From: JAJEFO01 sp022819605
GTDB lineage: Bacteria > Pseudomonadota > Alphaproteobacteria > Rhodobacterales > Rhodobacteraceae
Direction of reading: 5' to 3'
Assembly: GCA_965221545.1 (NCBI GenBank)
Contig: OZ244901.1
Coordinates: 2,604,001 to 2,668,000 of the forward strand
DNA length: 64,000 nucleotides
A program made the position numbers and the translations under genes. The notes beneath the pieces were generated by a model, which saw nothing but the letters and a program-made list of their open reading frames with translations, searched no databases and was not told the origin of the DNA. Shown here one piece after another: positions 37,895 to 46,960 of the stretch (positions are counted from its first letter, which is position 1; each line of letters starts with the position of its first letter).

Positions 37895-38606
37895 AGTCAA
37901 GGACCTCGTCACCGCTTACGGCAGGATAGAAGCTCTCAGGGGCGTCACGCTGACGGCCAACCAAGGAGAAATCACCTGCATTCTCGGTCCCAACGGTGCC
38001 GGGAAGACGACCTTGATGTATTCCATCGCTTGCATACTCAAGCCTGTGTCGGGGTCGGTCACGGTCGATGGCAAGGAGATCATCGGCACTTCGGCGCCGC
38101 ATGCCCTCAGTTGCGGCATCGCGCTGGTGCCAGAAAACCGGCTGGTCTTCCCTTCCATGTCAGTCGAAGAGAATCTTGAAGCTGGTGCCTACCGTCGTCT
38201 GGCGAGCGACCGCCGGAGAGTTCGGGAGGACATTGAAAATGCCTTCATCCGCTTCCCGGCGCTTAAGGATCGCCGAGGACAGATTGCAGGAACTCTGTCC
38301 GGCGGAGAGCAGCAGATGCTGGCCGTTGCCAGGGCCATGATGTCTCGACCCAGAATCTTGATGATGGATGAACCGTCGCTCGGCCTGGCCCCCTTGGTCG
38401 TCGCGGAGATCTTTTCGATCATTCGCCAACTCAACGAAGATGGTGTTACGATCGTGCTGGTCGAACAGAATGCGCACATGGCACTACAGATCGCCCATCG
38501 CTTCTACTTGCTGGATCAGGGCCGGGTCGCCTTCAGCGGCGCTCCTGGCGAAATCGGCGAGGATGATGTCATTCAGCGCGCCTATCTGGGATCGAAGGCC
38601 GCGTAA
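37887..38606 (+). CDS. livF: ABC transporter ATP-binding protein, LivF type (set 1)
   Basis: This is a 239-residue ATPase with Walker A GPNGAGKTT, ALVPENRLVFPSMSVEENL, signature LSGGEQQMLAVARAM, Walker B MMDEPSLGLAP and H-loop VEQNAHMAL, typical of LivF. Its ATG at 37887 overlaps the livG stop with the same ATGCTTGA junction. The second permease set starts 16 bases after its stop. Confidence 0.93.
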   Translation: MLEVKDLVTAYGRIEALRGVTLTANQGEITCILGPNGAGKTTLMYSIACILKPVSGSVTVDGKEIIGTSAPHALSCGIALVPENRLVFPSMSVEENLEAGAYRRLASDRRRVREDIENAFIRFPALKDRRGQIAGTLSGGEQQMLAVARAMMSRPRILMMDEPSLGLAPLVVAEIFSIIRQLNEDGVTIVLVEQNAHMALQIAHRFYLLDQGRVAFSGAPGEIGEDDVIQRAYLGSKAA

Positions 38607-38622
38607 CCGGCAAGCAGGGAAT

Positions 38623-39522
38623 ATGGTCGACTTCTTCCAGACGACGTTGGATGGCATATCGATCGGCTCTGCCTACGCCCTGATTGCGCTTGGCTTCACC
38701 CTCATTTTCGGGGTCATGCGACGAATCAACCTGTCTTACGGACCGTCAATCATGCTGGGCGCCTTTGCAGGAACCTGGATCTTCGTCACGCTTGAAGCGC
38801 AGCCCTGGCAGGTTGCTGCGGCCACCATTGTCGGGACCATTTTGGTTGGCATGTATGTAGAACGCCTGTGCTTCTGGGCAATTCGCAAGGACGCCGCCGT
38901 CGCGTCCATGGTCTCCAGTTTCGTGATCTGGATGCAATTGGAAGAGGTCGCGACGATATTGCTTCCCGGACGCACGTACCCGTTTCCGAAGCTGTTCAGT
39001 GCCGGCGGGATCGAGGTGGGTCCGTATTTTCTTCGCATGGAGCATGTCACGACACTGGCTGTCGTGGCCATCATGCTGGTCCTGCTCCGGCTCCTGCTCT
39101 TCAGGACCCGGTTCGGACTGGCGTTGAGGGCGGTGTCGGAAGACCCTGCGGCGGCGGCCTACATGGGCATCAGGCCAAGCCACATCACTTTTCGTGCCTT
39201 CATGCTTGCATCCCTGATCGGTGGCGTTGCCGGATACCTGCTGCTCGCCTCCGATCAGCAGGTTACGCCGTATTTCGGTCTGTGGGCAACATTCAAGGGA
39301 TTGATCGCCATGATGCTGGGCGGAATGGGGTCGTTCCGTGGCGCCGTGGTCGGCGGACTTCTTCTCGGCGTAATCGAGGCCCAGACACAGTGGTACCTCG
39401 GCAATGCGTTCAAGGACTTGGGTGCTTATCTGGTCCTTTTCTTGGTTCTCGTCCTGCGCCCAGGCGGATTGCTCGGTCAGGGCATCGTCGAGCGTGAAGC
39501 CCAAGCACTCAGAAGAATCTGA
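38623..39522 (+). CDS. livH: ABC transporter permease, LivH type (set 2)
   Basis: This is a 299-residue permease starting MVDFFQTTLDGISIGSAYALI. The family loop RAVSEDPAAAAYMGIRPSHI and MMLGGMGSFRGAVVGG are present. The frame is open well upstream into livF, but the ATG at 38623 gives the normal LivH N terminus. It is clearly diverged from the set 1 LivH, so it is not a recent duplication. Confidence 0.92.
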   Translation: MVDFFQTTLDGISIGSAYALIALGFTLIFGVMRRINLSYGPSIMLGAFAGTWIFVTLEAQPWQVAAATIVGTILVGMYVERLCFWAIRKDAAVASMVSSFVIWMQLEEVATILLPGRTYPFPKLFSAGGIEVGPYFLRMEHVTTLAVVAIMLVLLRLLLFRTRFGLALRAVSEDPAAAAYMGIRPSHITFRAFMLASLIGGVAGYLLLASDQQVTPYFGLWATFKGLIAMMLGGMGSFRGAVVGGLLLGVIEAQTQWYLGNAFKDLGAYLVLFLVLVLRPGGLLGQGIVEREAQALRRI

Positions 39523-39525
39523 CCC

Positions 39526-40419
39526 GTGAGCGAATACGCGATCAGCATTGCCTCGAACATGGGCATAATCGCGTTCGTTGCATTGTCGGCCTATGTCATC
39601 CTGGTCGCGGGGGAAATCTCCTTCGGACAACAGGCCTACTTCGGCATCGGTGCATATGTGTCGGGCGTCGCTTCAGCCATGTGGGGGTGGCCCTTCGTGC
39701 CGGCCCTGGCCTTGGGCTCCCTGGTTGCTGCAGTTGCCGCACTCGCAGTCGGCGCGCTCACATTGAGGTTGCGCGGACTCTATTTTGCGATTGCAACCCT
39801 GTGCTTCGCAGAAATGATTCGCCTGGGACTCAATTCCGTCCATGTCCAAGTGGAAATTGACGGCGAGCTGGTCGGACCCGATGGGGCCGAGGGATTTGGC
39901 GATATCCGCTGGATTTTCGAGAACAACATCACGCCACTCGAGTTCATGTTCATCATCTATGGACTGCTCGGCGCCGTGCTTGTGGTCATGCTCCTGGTGG
40001 AACGCTCGTACCTGGGTGCCATTCTGCGGATGATCGGTCAGGATCCGCTGCTGGCAAGGAGTCAGGGTATCGACGTGCGGTTCTGCAAGTTGCTGGCAAT
40101 CATGTTCGCGGGGATGGTCGCCGGATTGGGCGGCTGCCTCTACGCTCACTTTGCAACTTACGTCGAGCCCAACGTTTTCAATGTCATGCTGGGCGTCCAC
40201 GGCCTTGCCTACGGATTGATTGGAGGGCTGGGCACGGCTCTGGGTCCGATAATCGGGGTCGTGCTGGATATCGGCTTCCTGGAAGGAATCCGCGCCATCC
40301 AAGGTTATCGCATGATCGTATTTGGTGGTCTTGTCGCTGTTCTGCTCATCGTCATGCCGCGCGGAATCCTGGACGAAGTGCGCGTCCATCGCATCAAGCG
40401 CTGGTTGAAGCGCTCATGA
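39526..40419 (+). CDS. livM: ABC transporter permease, LivM type (set 2)
   Basis: This is a 297-residue permease starting with GTG three bases after the livH stop. It has VILVAGEISFGQQAYFGIGAYVSG, the loop GQDPLLARSQGIDVRFCKLL and GLIGGLGTALGPIIG. It is diverged from set 1 LivM. Confidence 0.92.
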   Translation: MSEYAISIASNMGIIAFVALSAYVILVAGEISFGQQAYFGIGAYVSGVASAMWGWPFVPALALGSLVAAVAALAVGALTLRLRGLYFAIATLCFAEMIRLGLNSVHVQVEIDGELVGPDGAEGFGDIRWIFENNITPLEFMFIIYGLLGAVLVVMLLVERSYLGAILRMIGQDPLLARSQGIDVRFCKLLAIMFAGMVAGLGGCLYAHFATYVEPNVFNVMLGVHGLAYGLIGGLGTALGPIIGVVLDIGFLEGIRAIQGYRMIVFGGLVAVLLIVMPRGILDEVRVHRIKRWLKRS

Positions 40420-40420
40420 A

Positions 40421-41176
40421 ATGCTGAGCTTGGTCTCCGTCGACAAACGGTTCGGCAAGATGTCGGCGCTGTCGGGAATTACACTTGATTTTGGTCGCAA
40501 CGAGACAGTTGGATTGATCGGCCCCAACGGATCGGGAAAGACAACCTTGGTCAACCTGGTGACGGGCATGTACGGACCCGACAGCGGACAGGTCCTGTTC
40601 CGCAATACGGACATCACCAATTTCGGAGCACACCGGATCTTCCAACTGGGCGTTGCGCGCACGTTCCAGAACCTTCGCCTGTTTTCGCGCATGACGGTGC
40701 TCGGAAACGTTGAGGCCGCGCAATACGGAACTCGCGGCAACAGTTTCCTTCACCTGCTGCTAGGAAATAGGCAGGCCAAGGGATCAATTCGAGAGAAAGC
40801 CGAATGGGCCCTGGAAACCGTCGGCCTGCAGGATGATCGGAACCGTCTGGCCGACACCCTGCCCTTGCCCCAGCTGAGGCGACTGGAAATTGCGCGGATT
40901 CTTGCGTGCGATCCTGAACTCGTCTTCCTGGACGAACCGGCCGGCGGAATGACGCCCGCGGAATCCGAGGACATGGCCCGATTGATCGCCGACTGCGTGA
41001 CGCCGAACCGAACCTGCATCGTCATCGAACACAAGATCGAACTGATCGTGCAGGTCTGCGCGCGGGTCTGCGTACTGAACGCTGGCCTCTTGGTCGCTGA
41101 TGGAGATCCCGGTGAAGTCCTTTCCCTGCCGGAAGTAACGGACATCTACCTTGGTCGGGAGGCGACCCATGCTTGA
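40421..41176 (+). CDS. livG: ABC transporter ATP-binding protein, LivG type (set 2)
   Basis: This is a 251-residue ATPase with Walker A GPNGSGKTT, Q-loop ARTFQNLRLF, Walker B LVFLDEPAGG and H-loop VIEHKIEL. The signature reads LPLPQLRRLEIARIL, so the usual LSxGxxRR is altered to LPLPQLRR, an unusual ABC signature. It starts one base after the livM stop. Confidence 0.91.
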   Translation: MLSLVSVDKRFGKMSALSGITLDFGRNETVGLIGPNGSGKTTLVNLVTGMYGPDSGQVLFRNTDITNFGAHRIFQLGVARTFQNLRLFSRMTVLGNVEAAQYGTRGNSFLHLLLGNRQAKGSIREKAEWALETVGLQDDRNRLADTLPLPQLRRLEIARILACDPELVFLDEPAGGMTPAESEDMARLIADCVTPNRTCIVIEHKIELIVQVCARVCVLNAGLLVADGDPGEVLSLPEVTDIYLGREATHA

Positions 41177-41903
41177 CGTCAAGGACCTTCGCGTCAACTA
41201 CGGCAAGGTCGCCGCAGTTCAAGGGATATCGCTCTCCGTCACGGCCGGAGAAATCGTAGCGGTGATCGGTGCGAACGGTGCCGGCAAGAGCTCGACCCTG
41301 AATGCGGTTGCCGGGATCGTTCGACCGATTGCAGGCTCTATACTGTTCAATGGCGAAGCAATGACCGGGCATGCGGCGCATCGGTATATCCAGAGAGGAA
41401 TTGTGCAGGTTCCGGAAGGGCGGATGATTTTCCGAACTCTGACCGTGCTGGAAAACCTGCAGCTCGGTGCCTATCGCCTAGGCTCGCTTGTGCACGGTCA
41501 TGCTTCTCCGGACGATGTACTGCAGCAGTTTCCCATGTTGGCGGACAGGCTGCACGAGCCGGCGTCGAACCTCAGCGGCGGCCAGGCACAGATGTTGGCT
41601 GTGGCACGGGGGTTGATGGCGAAACCCAGCCTCCTGCTTCTTGACGAACCGACCTTGGGACTTTCGCCAATTGCGGCCGAGGATGTATTCAGGCTAATCG
41701 GCACCCTTCGAAACGAAGGGCTGACGATCCTGATCGTCGAGCAGAACGTGCGGCGGACGCTGGCGCTTGCCGACCGAGGCTATGTGGTCGAAGGGGGCCG
41801 TGTCGTCCTTCACGGTTCGGCCGAGGAATTGATAATGGATGATCGCCTGGTGGCCGGCTATCTGGGAGTGAAAGCCGACCGTCTGCGAAAATCCGTGCAA
41901 TAG
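41169..41903 (+). CDS. livF: ABC transporter ATP-binding protein, LivF type (set 2)
   Basis: This is a 244-residue ATPase with Walker A GANGAGKSS, VQVPEGRMIFRTLTVLENL, signature LSGGQAQMLAVARGL, Walker B LLLDEPTLGLSP and H-loop VEQNVRRTL. The ATG at 41169 again uses the ATGCTTGA overlap with the preceding ATPase. Confidence 0.93.
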   Translation: MLDVKDLRVNYGKVAAVQGISLSVTAGEIVAVIGANGAGKSSTLNAVAGIVRPIAGSILFNGEAMTGHAAHRYIQRGIVQVPEGRMIFRTLTVLENLQLGAYRLGSLVHGHASPDDVLQQFPMLADRLHEPASNLSGGQAQMLAVARGLMAKPSLLLLDEPTLGLSPIAAEDVFRLIGTLRNEGLTILIVEQNVRRTLALADRGYVVEGGRVVLHGSAEELIMDDRLVAGYLGVKADRLRKSVQ

Positions 41904-41914
41904 AGGTGTTGGAG

Positions 41915-42304
41915 ATGAAGACGATGACACATGGCGTCATTCTGGCGGCCATTCTAGGCATCTCGCCGATGACGGCCACTGGCGCAGAGAGGAAAAATGC
42001 GGAAATCACCTGCGAACCAACCGAGCAAAGACTGGTTTATGACTGTACAGTGATGCTCACGAAGAGGCGCAGCGGGGATCCTGTCACCAATGCCGAGTTC
42101 ACGGTTGGCGCCGACATGCCGTCCATGCCGGGTGCCCACAACATCAAACCGGTACCGGCGATCCCTCTTGAAGAGCCGGGCCTGTATGGCGTGCGCATGC
42201 ATCTCGAAATGCTTGGAGAATGGGCGGTAAAGCTCGACTTCACGAAGCCGGACCGTGACCGTGTCGTCAAGAAGCAGACATTTGCAGGCAACGGCAATCA
42301 CTGA
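41915..42304 (+). CDS. Secreted YtkA/FixH-like domain protein
   Basis: This 129-residue protein has a signal peptide (THGVILAAILGISPMTATGA) and a single beta-sandwich domain of the YtkA/FixH-like type (PVTNAEFTVGADMPSMPGAHN, EPGLYGVRMHLEMLGEWAVKLDF). Two Cys (TCEPTEQRLVYDC) could form a disulphide. Related domains occur in copper handling and oxidase assembly, but the function here is unknown. It follows livF by 11 bases and is the last gene of the ABC operon. Start could also be the ATG at 41924. Confidence 0.75.
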   Translation: MKTMTHGVILAAILGISPMTATGAERKNAEITCEPTEQRLVYDCTVMLTKRRSGDPVTNAEFTVGADMPSMPGAHNIKPVPAIPLEEPGLYGVRMHLEMLGEWAVKLDFTKPDRDRVVKKQTFAGNGNH

Positions 42305-42319
42305 GATCATGTGGTTGAG

Positions 42320-42631
42320 GCAGTGTCTGATCATGGTACGTACCGGCCGGACCGAAATCCGGGCTGGACTCGAAAGGAAATCTGGTCACGACGTGATCGC
42401 CGGGTCCAGCGCATCGAATCTCGCTCCAACCGACTCCTCGATGCTGGACGACTCGTGTTCAAGAAAAACGGGCATGGGACTTGGGGTCTGCACCTCCATG
42501 CAGTGCAGCCCGGCGTGACAGATTCCTGCAAATGACGTCCTCAGCAAGACGTCGCGCGAGTTGGGCTTGCGCACGGAGACATTCTCGATCTGCAGCGGTC
42601 CAGTGGGTTCAATGAGGACGGCGGCCTTCAT
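42320..42631 (-). pseudogene. Truncated, frameshifted zinc-dependent alcohol dehydrogenase
   Basis: The N terminus of a GroES-like alcohol dehydrogenase is readable: MKAAVLIEPTGPLQIENVSV, VLLRTSFAGICHAGLHCMEV and PMPVFLEHESSSIEESVG. These match the usual GVCHSDLH and LGHEAAGIVEEVG. The frame stops at 42386 after a one-base shift; in the next frame GDHVVTRFPFE continues, and then similarity ends. The rest of the enzyme is absent. It starts 12 bases after the SDR remnant, so both were probably one operon. Confidence 0.8.
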
Positions 42632-42643
42632 CCCGCGGGTTCC

Positions 42644-43021
42644 TCAAAACGGTCGGCGCGCCAGCGAGAAGGTCTGCCCGGTTGACCCGCCCGCGGGCTG
42701 GGTGGCCATGCTGACAGCCAGGTCCGCCACCTCGTCCGGGTGCTTGATCCGCTCCTGCGGCGGAAAGCCGGGCGGAAGCTCGTCCTTGAATTTCTCAAGG
42801 ACCTCTTCGGGCGTATACCGTTCCGGCCGTCTCTCCCGATTGAAGATGTCGGTCGCGACCGGCCCCGGGATAAGGTTGTTGACGTCGATCTTTCGTGGCC
42901 AGAGTTCGTTCGCGAGGCATTCTGTGAAGATATGCACTCCTGCCTTGGATACGGTGTAGGAGCTTTGCTGGGCCGCGGCACGCAACCCCATGCCCGACGA
43001 GGCGCACCTTCGAAATCTGGA
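42644..43021 (-). pseudogene. 3' fragment of a short-chain dehydrogenase, 5' end lost at an IS
   Basis: The C-terminal half of an SDR is intact: SSGMGLRAAAQQSSYTVSKAGVHIF (Tyr/Lys catalytic pair), NELWPRKIDVNNLIPGPVATDIF and HPDEVADLAVSMA. Everything upstream, including the NAD-binding motif, is missing because an insertion sequence abuts at about 43022. The missing half is not found on the other side of the IS, so a deletion accompanied or followed insertion. Confidence 0.82.
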
Positions 43022-43024
43022 TCC

Positions 43025-45140
43025 TAGCCTCGATCCCCAACTGAACGGAATAATGTGCGCGTTGGATTTCAAAAAAAGCGTATCCTGAGGGTCCGGTTTC
43101 CGAGCCACGGGATTGGCTGTGCGATCTCCCCGTAACGTGCGGCAAGCAGGAGCGGGTTGTTGGCGCGGCGTCCCAGGGTGACGATGATCTCGTCTTCGGT
43201 GATCCTGACGGTCGCGCTGGCGTTGACGAGCTTGCGGAAGATGGTGCGCGCCTTCGCGACCTCGAAGCCCTGTCCGACACGGATGCCGAGGAGCCTGTAG
43301 AGGCTGCTGGCCATCAGCGTGAGCTGGACATCGAGATCGATGCGCATGGGCACGGCGGCGGAGAGCGCATCCATGTGGAAGAAGTCGATGGCGTCGGCGA
43401 TGGTGTTCTCGATCACCATGCGGCGGGCGTAGCGGTCGACGAGCCTGGACGCGGGCTCGTCCATCTGGTTGCTCAGCAGCAGGGTCGGCTTTTCATGGCC
43501 GAGATCGGTGACGGCGATCTGGCGGATCTCGCCGGGATAGTCCCTGATGCGCAGCCTGCGCTCGAGGATGCGGGGGTTGCGGTAGATGCGCCCGACATTG
43601 GTGAGCGTGATCCTGCGCCACGCCTCCGGCGGCTCGGCGAGCAGGGCCGCGACCGTTCGCGCCGTTCGCCGGCGCAGCGTCAGGAAGGCGATGCCCATGG
43701 CGTCGAGTCGCGCCAGGTTGGCATAGGTGGTCAGGCGGCTGTCGAAGACCAGTTCGGCCGGCAGCGTCCCGGTCCGCGCGCGCCAGGCCTCGACGAAGCG
43801 GAGAACCTCGTCGTTCTGGCGGCTCTTGCGCACGCCGGCGTTGGCATAGGCGAAGATCCGGGCGTCGGCATCGCGGGCGAGGAAGGCGAGAACGCCCTTC
43901 TGGCGCCGGCTGCGCTTCGAGACGTAGTGCTTCTCGATGAGCGCGTCGTCGCCGTGATAGGGGATGGTGTGGAAGTCGAGGTCGAAGGATCTCCCGCCGC
44001 CGAGATCGATCCCGAGGCCGCGGACGGCGGCCTGCCAGCGCTCCATCATGGCGGGGCCGCAGCGCGGGTCCACCCGGCACGAATACTCGGTGAGCGTGGC
44101 ACGCTTGGGAATGACGTTGAGACCGGCGAAGAGGGCGAGGCCCGGATCGAGGGTCTCGGCCATGACCTGGGTCGGGCGCCCGATGCCCCACAGCTTGAGC
44201 GCGAGCAGGGAACGCAAGGCGTCGCCTGCGGCGATCATGCGGCTTCCCGGCAGGGCGCTGCCGGCGGCGAGGGCGTCGATGTCGATCCGGGCGAGATCGG
44301 GGGCGAACAGGAACAGGCCGCCGAAGTCGGTGCGCAGGTTCCGGGGCGTGAGATCGAGCGCGCGCCGGTCGGCGACGGCGGCGGGCTCCGGATGGACGGC
44401 CCGGCTGCGTTCGTCCGGCGAGCGCCGCCACAGCTTGGGCAGCCCGGCCTTCCTGATGACCCGGGCCGCAGTGGTCTCGCTGACCGGGATCTTCTCCTCG
44501 CGGGTGAGAAGGTCTGCGATCTCCGCTGCCGAGAGGTTCCGTTCCTTGCGCAGCGCGATGATCCGCGCGTCGCGGTCGGGTCCCGGCTGCGGCCTGCGCC
44601 TGCCGCGCCGGTCGGGCAGGAAGAAGGGCTCATCGGGCTCCCTGAGGAAGGCGGCCCGCAGGTTCCTGAGGGTTCCGGCCGCATAGCCGAAGCGACCGGC
44701 GGCCTCGTCGATGGAGAGGCCGTCCACGAAGAGCGCGCGCAGGGCCTCGTATTTCCTGTGCGTGCTGTTCTCGGGCTTGAGGAAGCGGTCTGCGGAGCTT
44801 TGCATCGGGGCGGCCTTTGCACTCGTATTTGCCTGTTAGCCTGACAGTTCCACTATATTTAGTCACATCCCCTGCGTCAAGCGCAAAATCCTCTGCACGA
44901 CCGTGGCCGTGGCCAACGCAGGCAAAAAGCAGTCATATCTGGTGGATCAGCGGATGCGGCGATGGCCGTCGCGGGTGGCTGCGGAGTTCCGGCGACATGG
45001 CTTGAAACAGTGGCGACATCAATCTAACTGTCACTATTAAATGCAACCGGGACACCGGAAACGACCGATCATGCCGCGAAATCCCTTTGTCTGGGCGGCA
45101 AGCCTTCACATTATTCCGTTCAGTTGGGGATTGAGGCTAG
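43025..45140 (-). mobile_element. Insertion sequence with DDE transposase and inverted 34-bp ends
   Basis: The block from 43025 to 43058 (CTAGCCTC.ATCCCCAACTG onward to AATAATGTG) recurs in inverse orientation at 45107-45140 with one mismatch, and a transposase gene lies between them. This gives a candidate element of about 2.1 kb. The bases just outside the two repeats do not match, so I see no target duplication and the exact ends are uncertain. The transposase is more GC-rich than its surroundings. Confidence 0.6.
43069..44805 (-). CDS. DDE transposase (IS4-like superfamily)
   Basis: This 578-residue transposase has an N-terminal helix-turn-helix part (YEALRALFVDGLSIDEAAGRFGYAAGTLRNL), a second HTH-like segment, and a DDE catalytic core with SFDLDFHTIPYHGDDALIEKHYVSKRSRR, ELVFDSRLTTYANLARL and a C-terminal RMVIENTIADAIDFFHMDALS that supplies the Glu. 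The Asp-Asp-Glu layout with an inserted domain is of the IS4/IS1380/IS1634 group; I cannot fix the family. It looks intact. Confidence 0.85.
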   Translation of the reverse strand: MQSSADRFLKPENSTHRKYEALRALFVDGLSIDEAAGRFGYAAGTLRNLRAAFLREPDEPFFLPDRRGRRRPQPGPDRDARIIALRKERNLSAAEIADLLTREEKIPVSETTAARVIRKAGLPKLWRRSPDERSRAVHPEPAAVADRRALDLTPRNLRTDFGGLFLFAPDLARIDIDALAAGSALPGSRMIAAGDALRSLLALKLWGIGRPTQVMAETLDPGLALFAGLNVIPKRATLTEYSCRVDPRCGPAMMERWQAAVRGLGIDLGGGRSFDLDFHTIPYHGDDALIEKHYVSKRSRRQKGVLAFLARDADARIFAYANAGVRKSRQNDEVLRFVEAWRARTGTLPAELVFDSRLTTYANLARLDAMGIAFLTLRRRTARTVAALLAEPPEAWRRITLTNVGRIYRNPRILERRLRIRDYPGEIRQIAVTDLGHEKPTLLLSNQMDEPASRLVDRYARRMVIENTIADAIDFFHMDALSAAVPMRIDLDVQLTLMASSLYRLLGIRVGQGFEVAKARTIFRKLVNASATVRITEDEIIVTLGRRANNPLLLAARYGEIAQPIPWLGNRTLRIRFF

Positions 45141-45403
45141 TTGGGTCAGCTTGGACCGCGCATGCGAATTCAGCGGATCAAGTCGAATTTCCAGCGTCAC
45201 GACCGGCGCTTCCATCAATTGGACCAAGTCCAATCAAGGTGGATTTGCACTGGGTCGGCCTATGAATGTGACCCAAATGCGGCCATTCACTCAATGCGCG
45301 ACGAATGCCTGCTTCGAGCGCAAATCGGCCAATGCTGCACATTGCATCAATGCCCTGCTCACAAAAGGAATACTCGTGTGGCCAATCTGCGCCGAGCAAT
45401 GCG
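44806..45403. other. IS right flank and spacer before dctM
   Basis: These 600 bases hold the region upstream of the transposase, the right inverted repeat (45107-45140) and about 260 bases of unassigned sequence up to the dctM stop. I recognise no gene. Confidence 0.4.
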
Positions 45404-46663
45404 TCAGATCAGAGCTGTCGACAAAGCGGGGAAATAGCTGAGCACGATAAGAACGGCCGCGACTGCCAAGAGGAATGGCCATAGCGCTTTCAAGATTGAC
45501 GCCGGGGACGTTCCGCCCATTGACGAAGCGATGTAGAGCCCGATTCCGACTGGCGGCGTCAGCAATCCAAGCACGAGATTCAGGCTAATGACAACGCCGA
45601 ACTGGAATGGGTTGATGTCGTAAGACCCCGTCGCGATCGGAAGCAAAATCGGTGTGATCAGGATGATCGCGGCAATTCCGTCGATCACCATGCCGATCAG
45701 CAATAGCGCAAGGTTGACGATCAGCAGAAAGAGGAACGGATCGCTGGTGATCAGCGTCACCAGTGCAGCCAGCCGCTGCGGAACCTGCTCGTAGATGATG
45801 ACCCAGCCAAACACGCTCGCCGCGGCGATCATGAAAATGATCATCGAGGCGTTCACGGCAGTGCGCTTGAACAGCGCGCCTAGCTGCGCTGGCTTCAGTT
45901 CGCCGTAAATCAGCCAGCCAACGACAAAGGCGATCAAGGAGGCGACGGCGGCGGATTCCGTCGGGGTTGCGATGCCGAAGACGATGCCGCCCACGATTGC
46001 CGCGGGGATCAGCAGCGCGGGCAGCGCCGACGCCAGGGCGGCAAGCGCTTCGCGTCCCGTCATCCATTCAGATTTCGGATAGGCCTGGCGCAGGCCGATC
46101 AGGCTGACGACCAGCGCAAATGCAAGCGTCAGCAGCAGGCCGGGCAAAATGCCGGCAAGGAACATGTCGCCGATAGGGACCTGGGCCAGAACGCCGAAGA
46201 TCACGAACATCATCGACGGGGGAATGACCGGAGCCAGCAGCCCTCCGGCGGCCGTGGTGGCGGCGGCAAATCCCTTGCTGTAGCCTTCGCGTTCCATAGC
46301 AGGCACGATGGCACGCGACATCACCGCGATCTGCGCCGTTGCTGAGCCGATGATCGCGGCCATGAACATGTTCGCAAGCAGGTTGATATAGGCCAGACCG
46401 CCCCGAAAACCGCCAACAAAGACCCGCGCCAGCGCGATCAGACGCTTGGTCATGCCGCCCTCGTTCATCAGCTCTCCCGTCAGCATGAAGAGCGGAATCG
46501 CAAGCAGTCCGTAATTTTCCAGCCCGCCGAACATCTTTTGCGCGAGACTGTCGTAGAGGATCGTGTTGTCGCTTTCCCAAATGTACCAGATCGACGTGAC
46601 GATCAGCACGACCGCCACTGGAACCGAAAGGAACAGGGCCGCGAGAAAGACGACTGGGCTCAC
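45404..46663 (-). CDS. dctM: TRAP transporter large permease (second system)
   Basis: This 419-residue DctM-type permease has PLFMLTGELMNEGGMTKRLI, IIGSATAQIAVMSRAIVPAMEREGY, APVIPPSMMFVIFGVLA and LGLLTPPVGIGLYIASSM. I chose the GTG at 46663, preceded by GGAGGGA. It overlaps the dctQ stop by three bases. Its partner dctQ is broken by a transposon, so expression of this gene may be reduced by polarity. Confidence 0.93.
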   Translation of the reverse strand: MSPVVFLAALFLSVPVAVVLIVTSIWYIWESDNTILYDSLAQKMFGGLENYGLLAIPLFMLTGELMNEGGMTKRLIALARVFVGGFRGGLAYINLLANMFMAAIIGSATAQIAVMSRAIVPAMEREGYSKGFAAATTAAGGLLAPVIPPSMMFVIFGVLAQVPIGDMFLAGILPGLLLTLAFALVVSLIGLRQAYPKSEWMTGREALAALASALPALLIPAAIVGGIVFGIATPTESAAVASLIAFVVGWLIYGELKPAQLGALFKRTAVNASMIIFMIAAASVFGWVIIYEQVPQRLAALVTLITSDPFLFLLIVNLALLLIGMVIDGIAAIILITPILLPIATGSYDINPFQFGVVISLNLVLGLLTPPVGIGLYIASSMGGTSPASILKALWPFLLAVAAVLIVLSYFPALSTALI

Positions 46664-46899
46664 GCCTGTCCCTCCTGCGCCGGACGGCCGACAAGATGCA
46701 TGGTGGAATGCAACGTCGCGCCAATGGCAAAGAGCCACATGACCAGCCAGAACAGGTACTTTCGAACCCCAAGGGTTGAAGTTGGCTCGGCATAGATGAA
46801 GTTGAAGGTCCTGCCCTGAAAGATCGTCGTGTCGAAACCGGCACGCATTAGCTCCAGCGGCAGGAACCAGCGCCAGCAGAACCAGAACATCGCCAGCGC
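46660..46899 (-). pseudogene. dctQ: dctQ, 3' part (interrupted by transposon)
   Basis: These 80 codons encode the C-terminal half of a TRAP small permease: ALAMFWFCWRWFLPLELM, FNFIYAEPTSTLGVRKYLFWLVMWLF, TLHSTMHL. The start of the protein is on the far side of the element at 46908-49350. Joining 49644-49351 directly to 46899-46660 gives an unbroken 177-residue DctQ (294 + 240 bases), reading ...DVVVFFF-ALAMFWF... at the junction. Confidence 0.93.
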
Positions 46900-46907
46900 G
46901 AAGAAAA
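46900..46907 (+). repeat. Target site duplication, left copy
   Basis: GAAGAAAA directly precedes the left inverted repeat of the transposon and is repeated at 49351-49358 directly after the right one. An 8-bp duplication is the expected length for the IS1595 family. Confidence 0.93.
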
Positions 46908-46931
46908 GGGGATTACAAAGAATCGTTGACA
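46908..46931 (+). repeat. Left terminal inverted repeat of the IS1595-family element
   Basis: It starts GGGGATTACAAAGAAT and runs to TTGACA at 46931. It matches the right end, read inward, at 23 of 24 positions. Confidence 0.92.
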
Positions 46932-46960
46932 GGTGGCGCGGCACCGGCTAACCCGAGGAA

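Noticed and set aside
43375..44844. Plus-strand open frame of 489 codons
   Set aside because: It is antisense to the DDE transposase and made largely of Gly/Ala/Glu/Arg runs; no domain.
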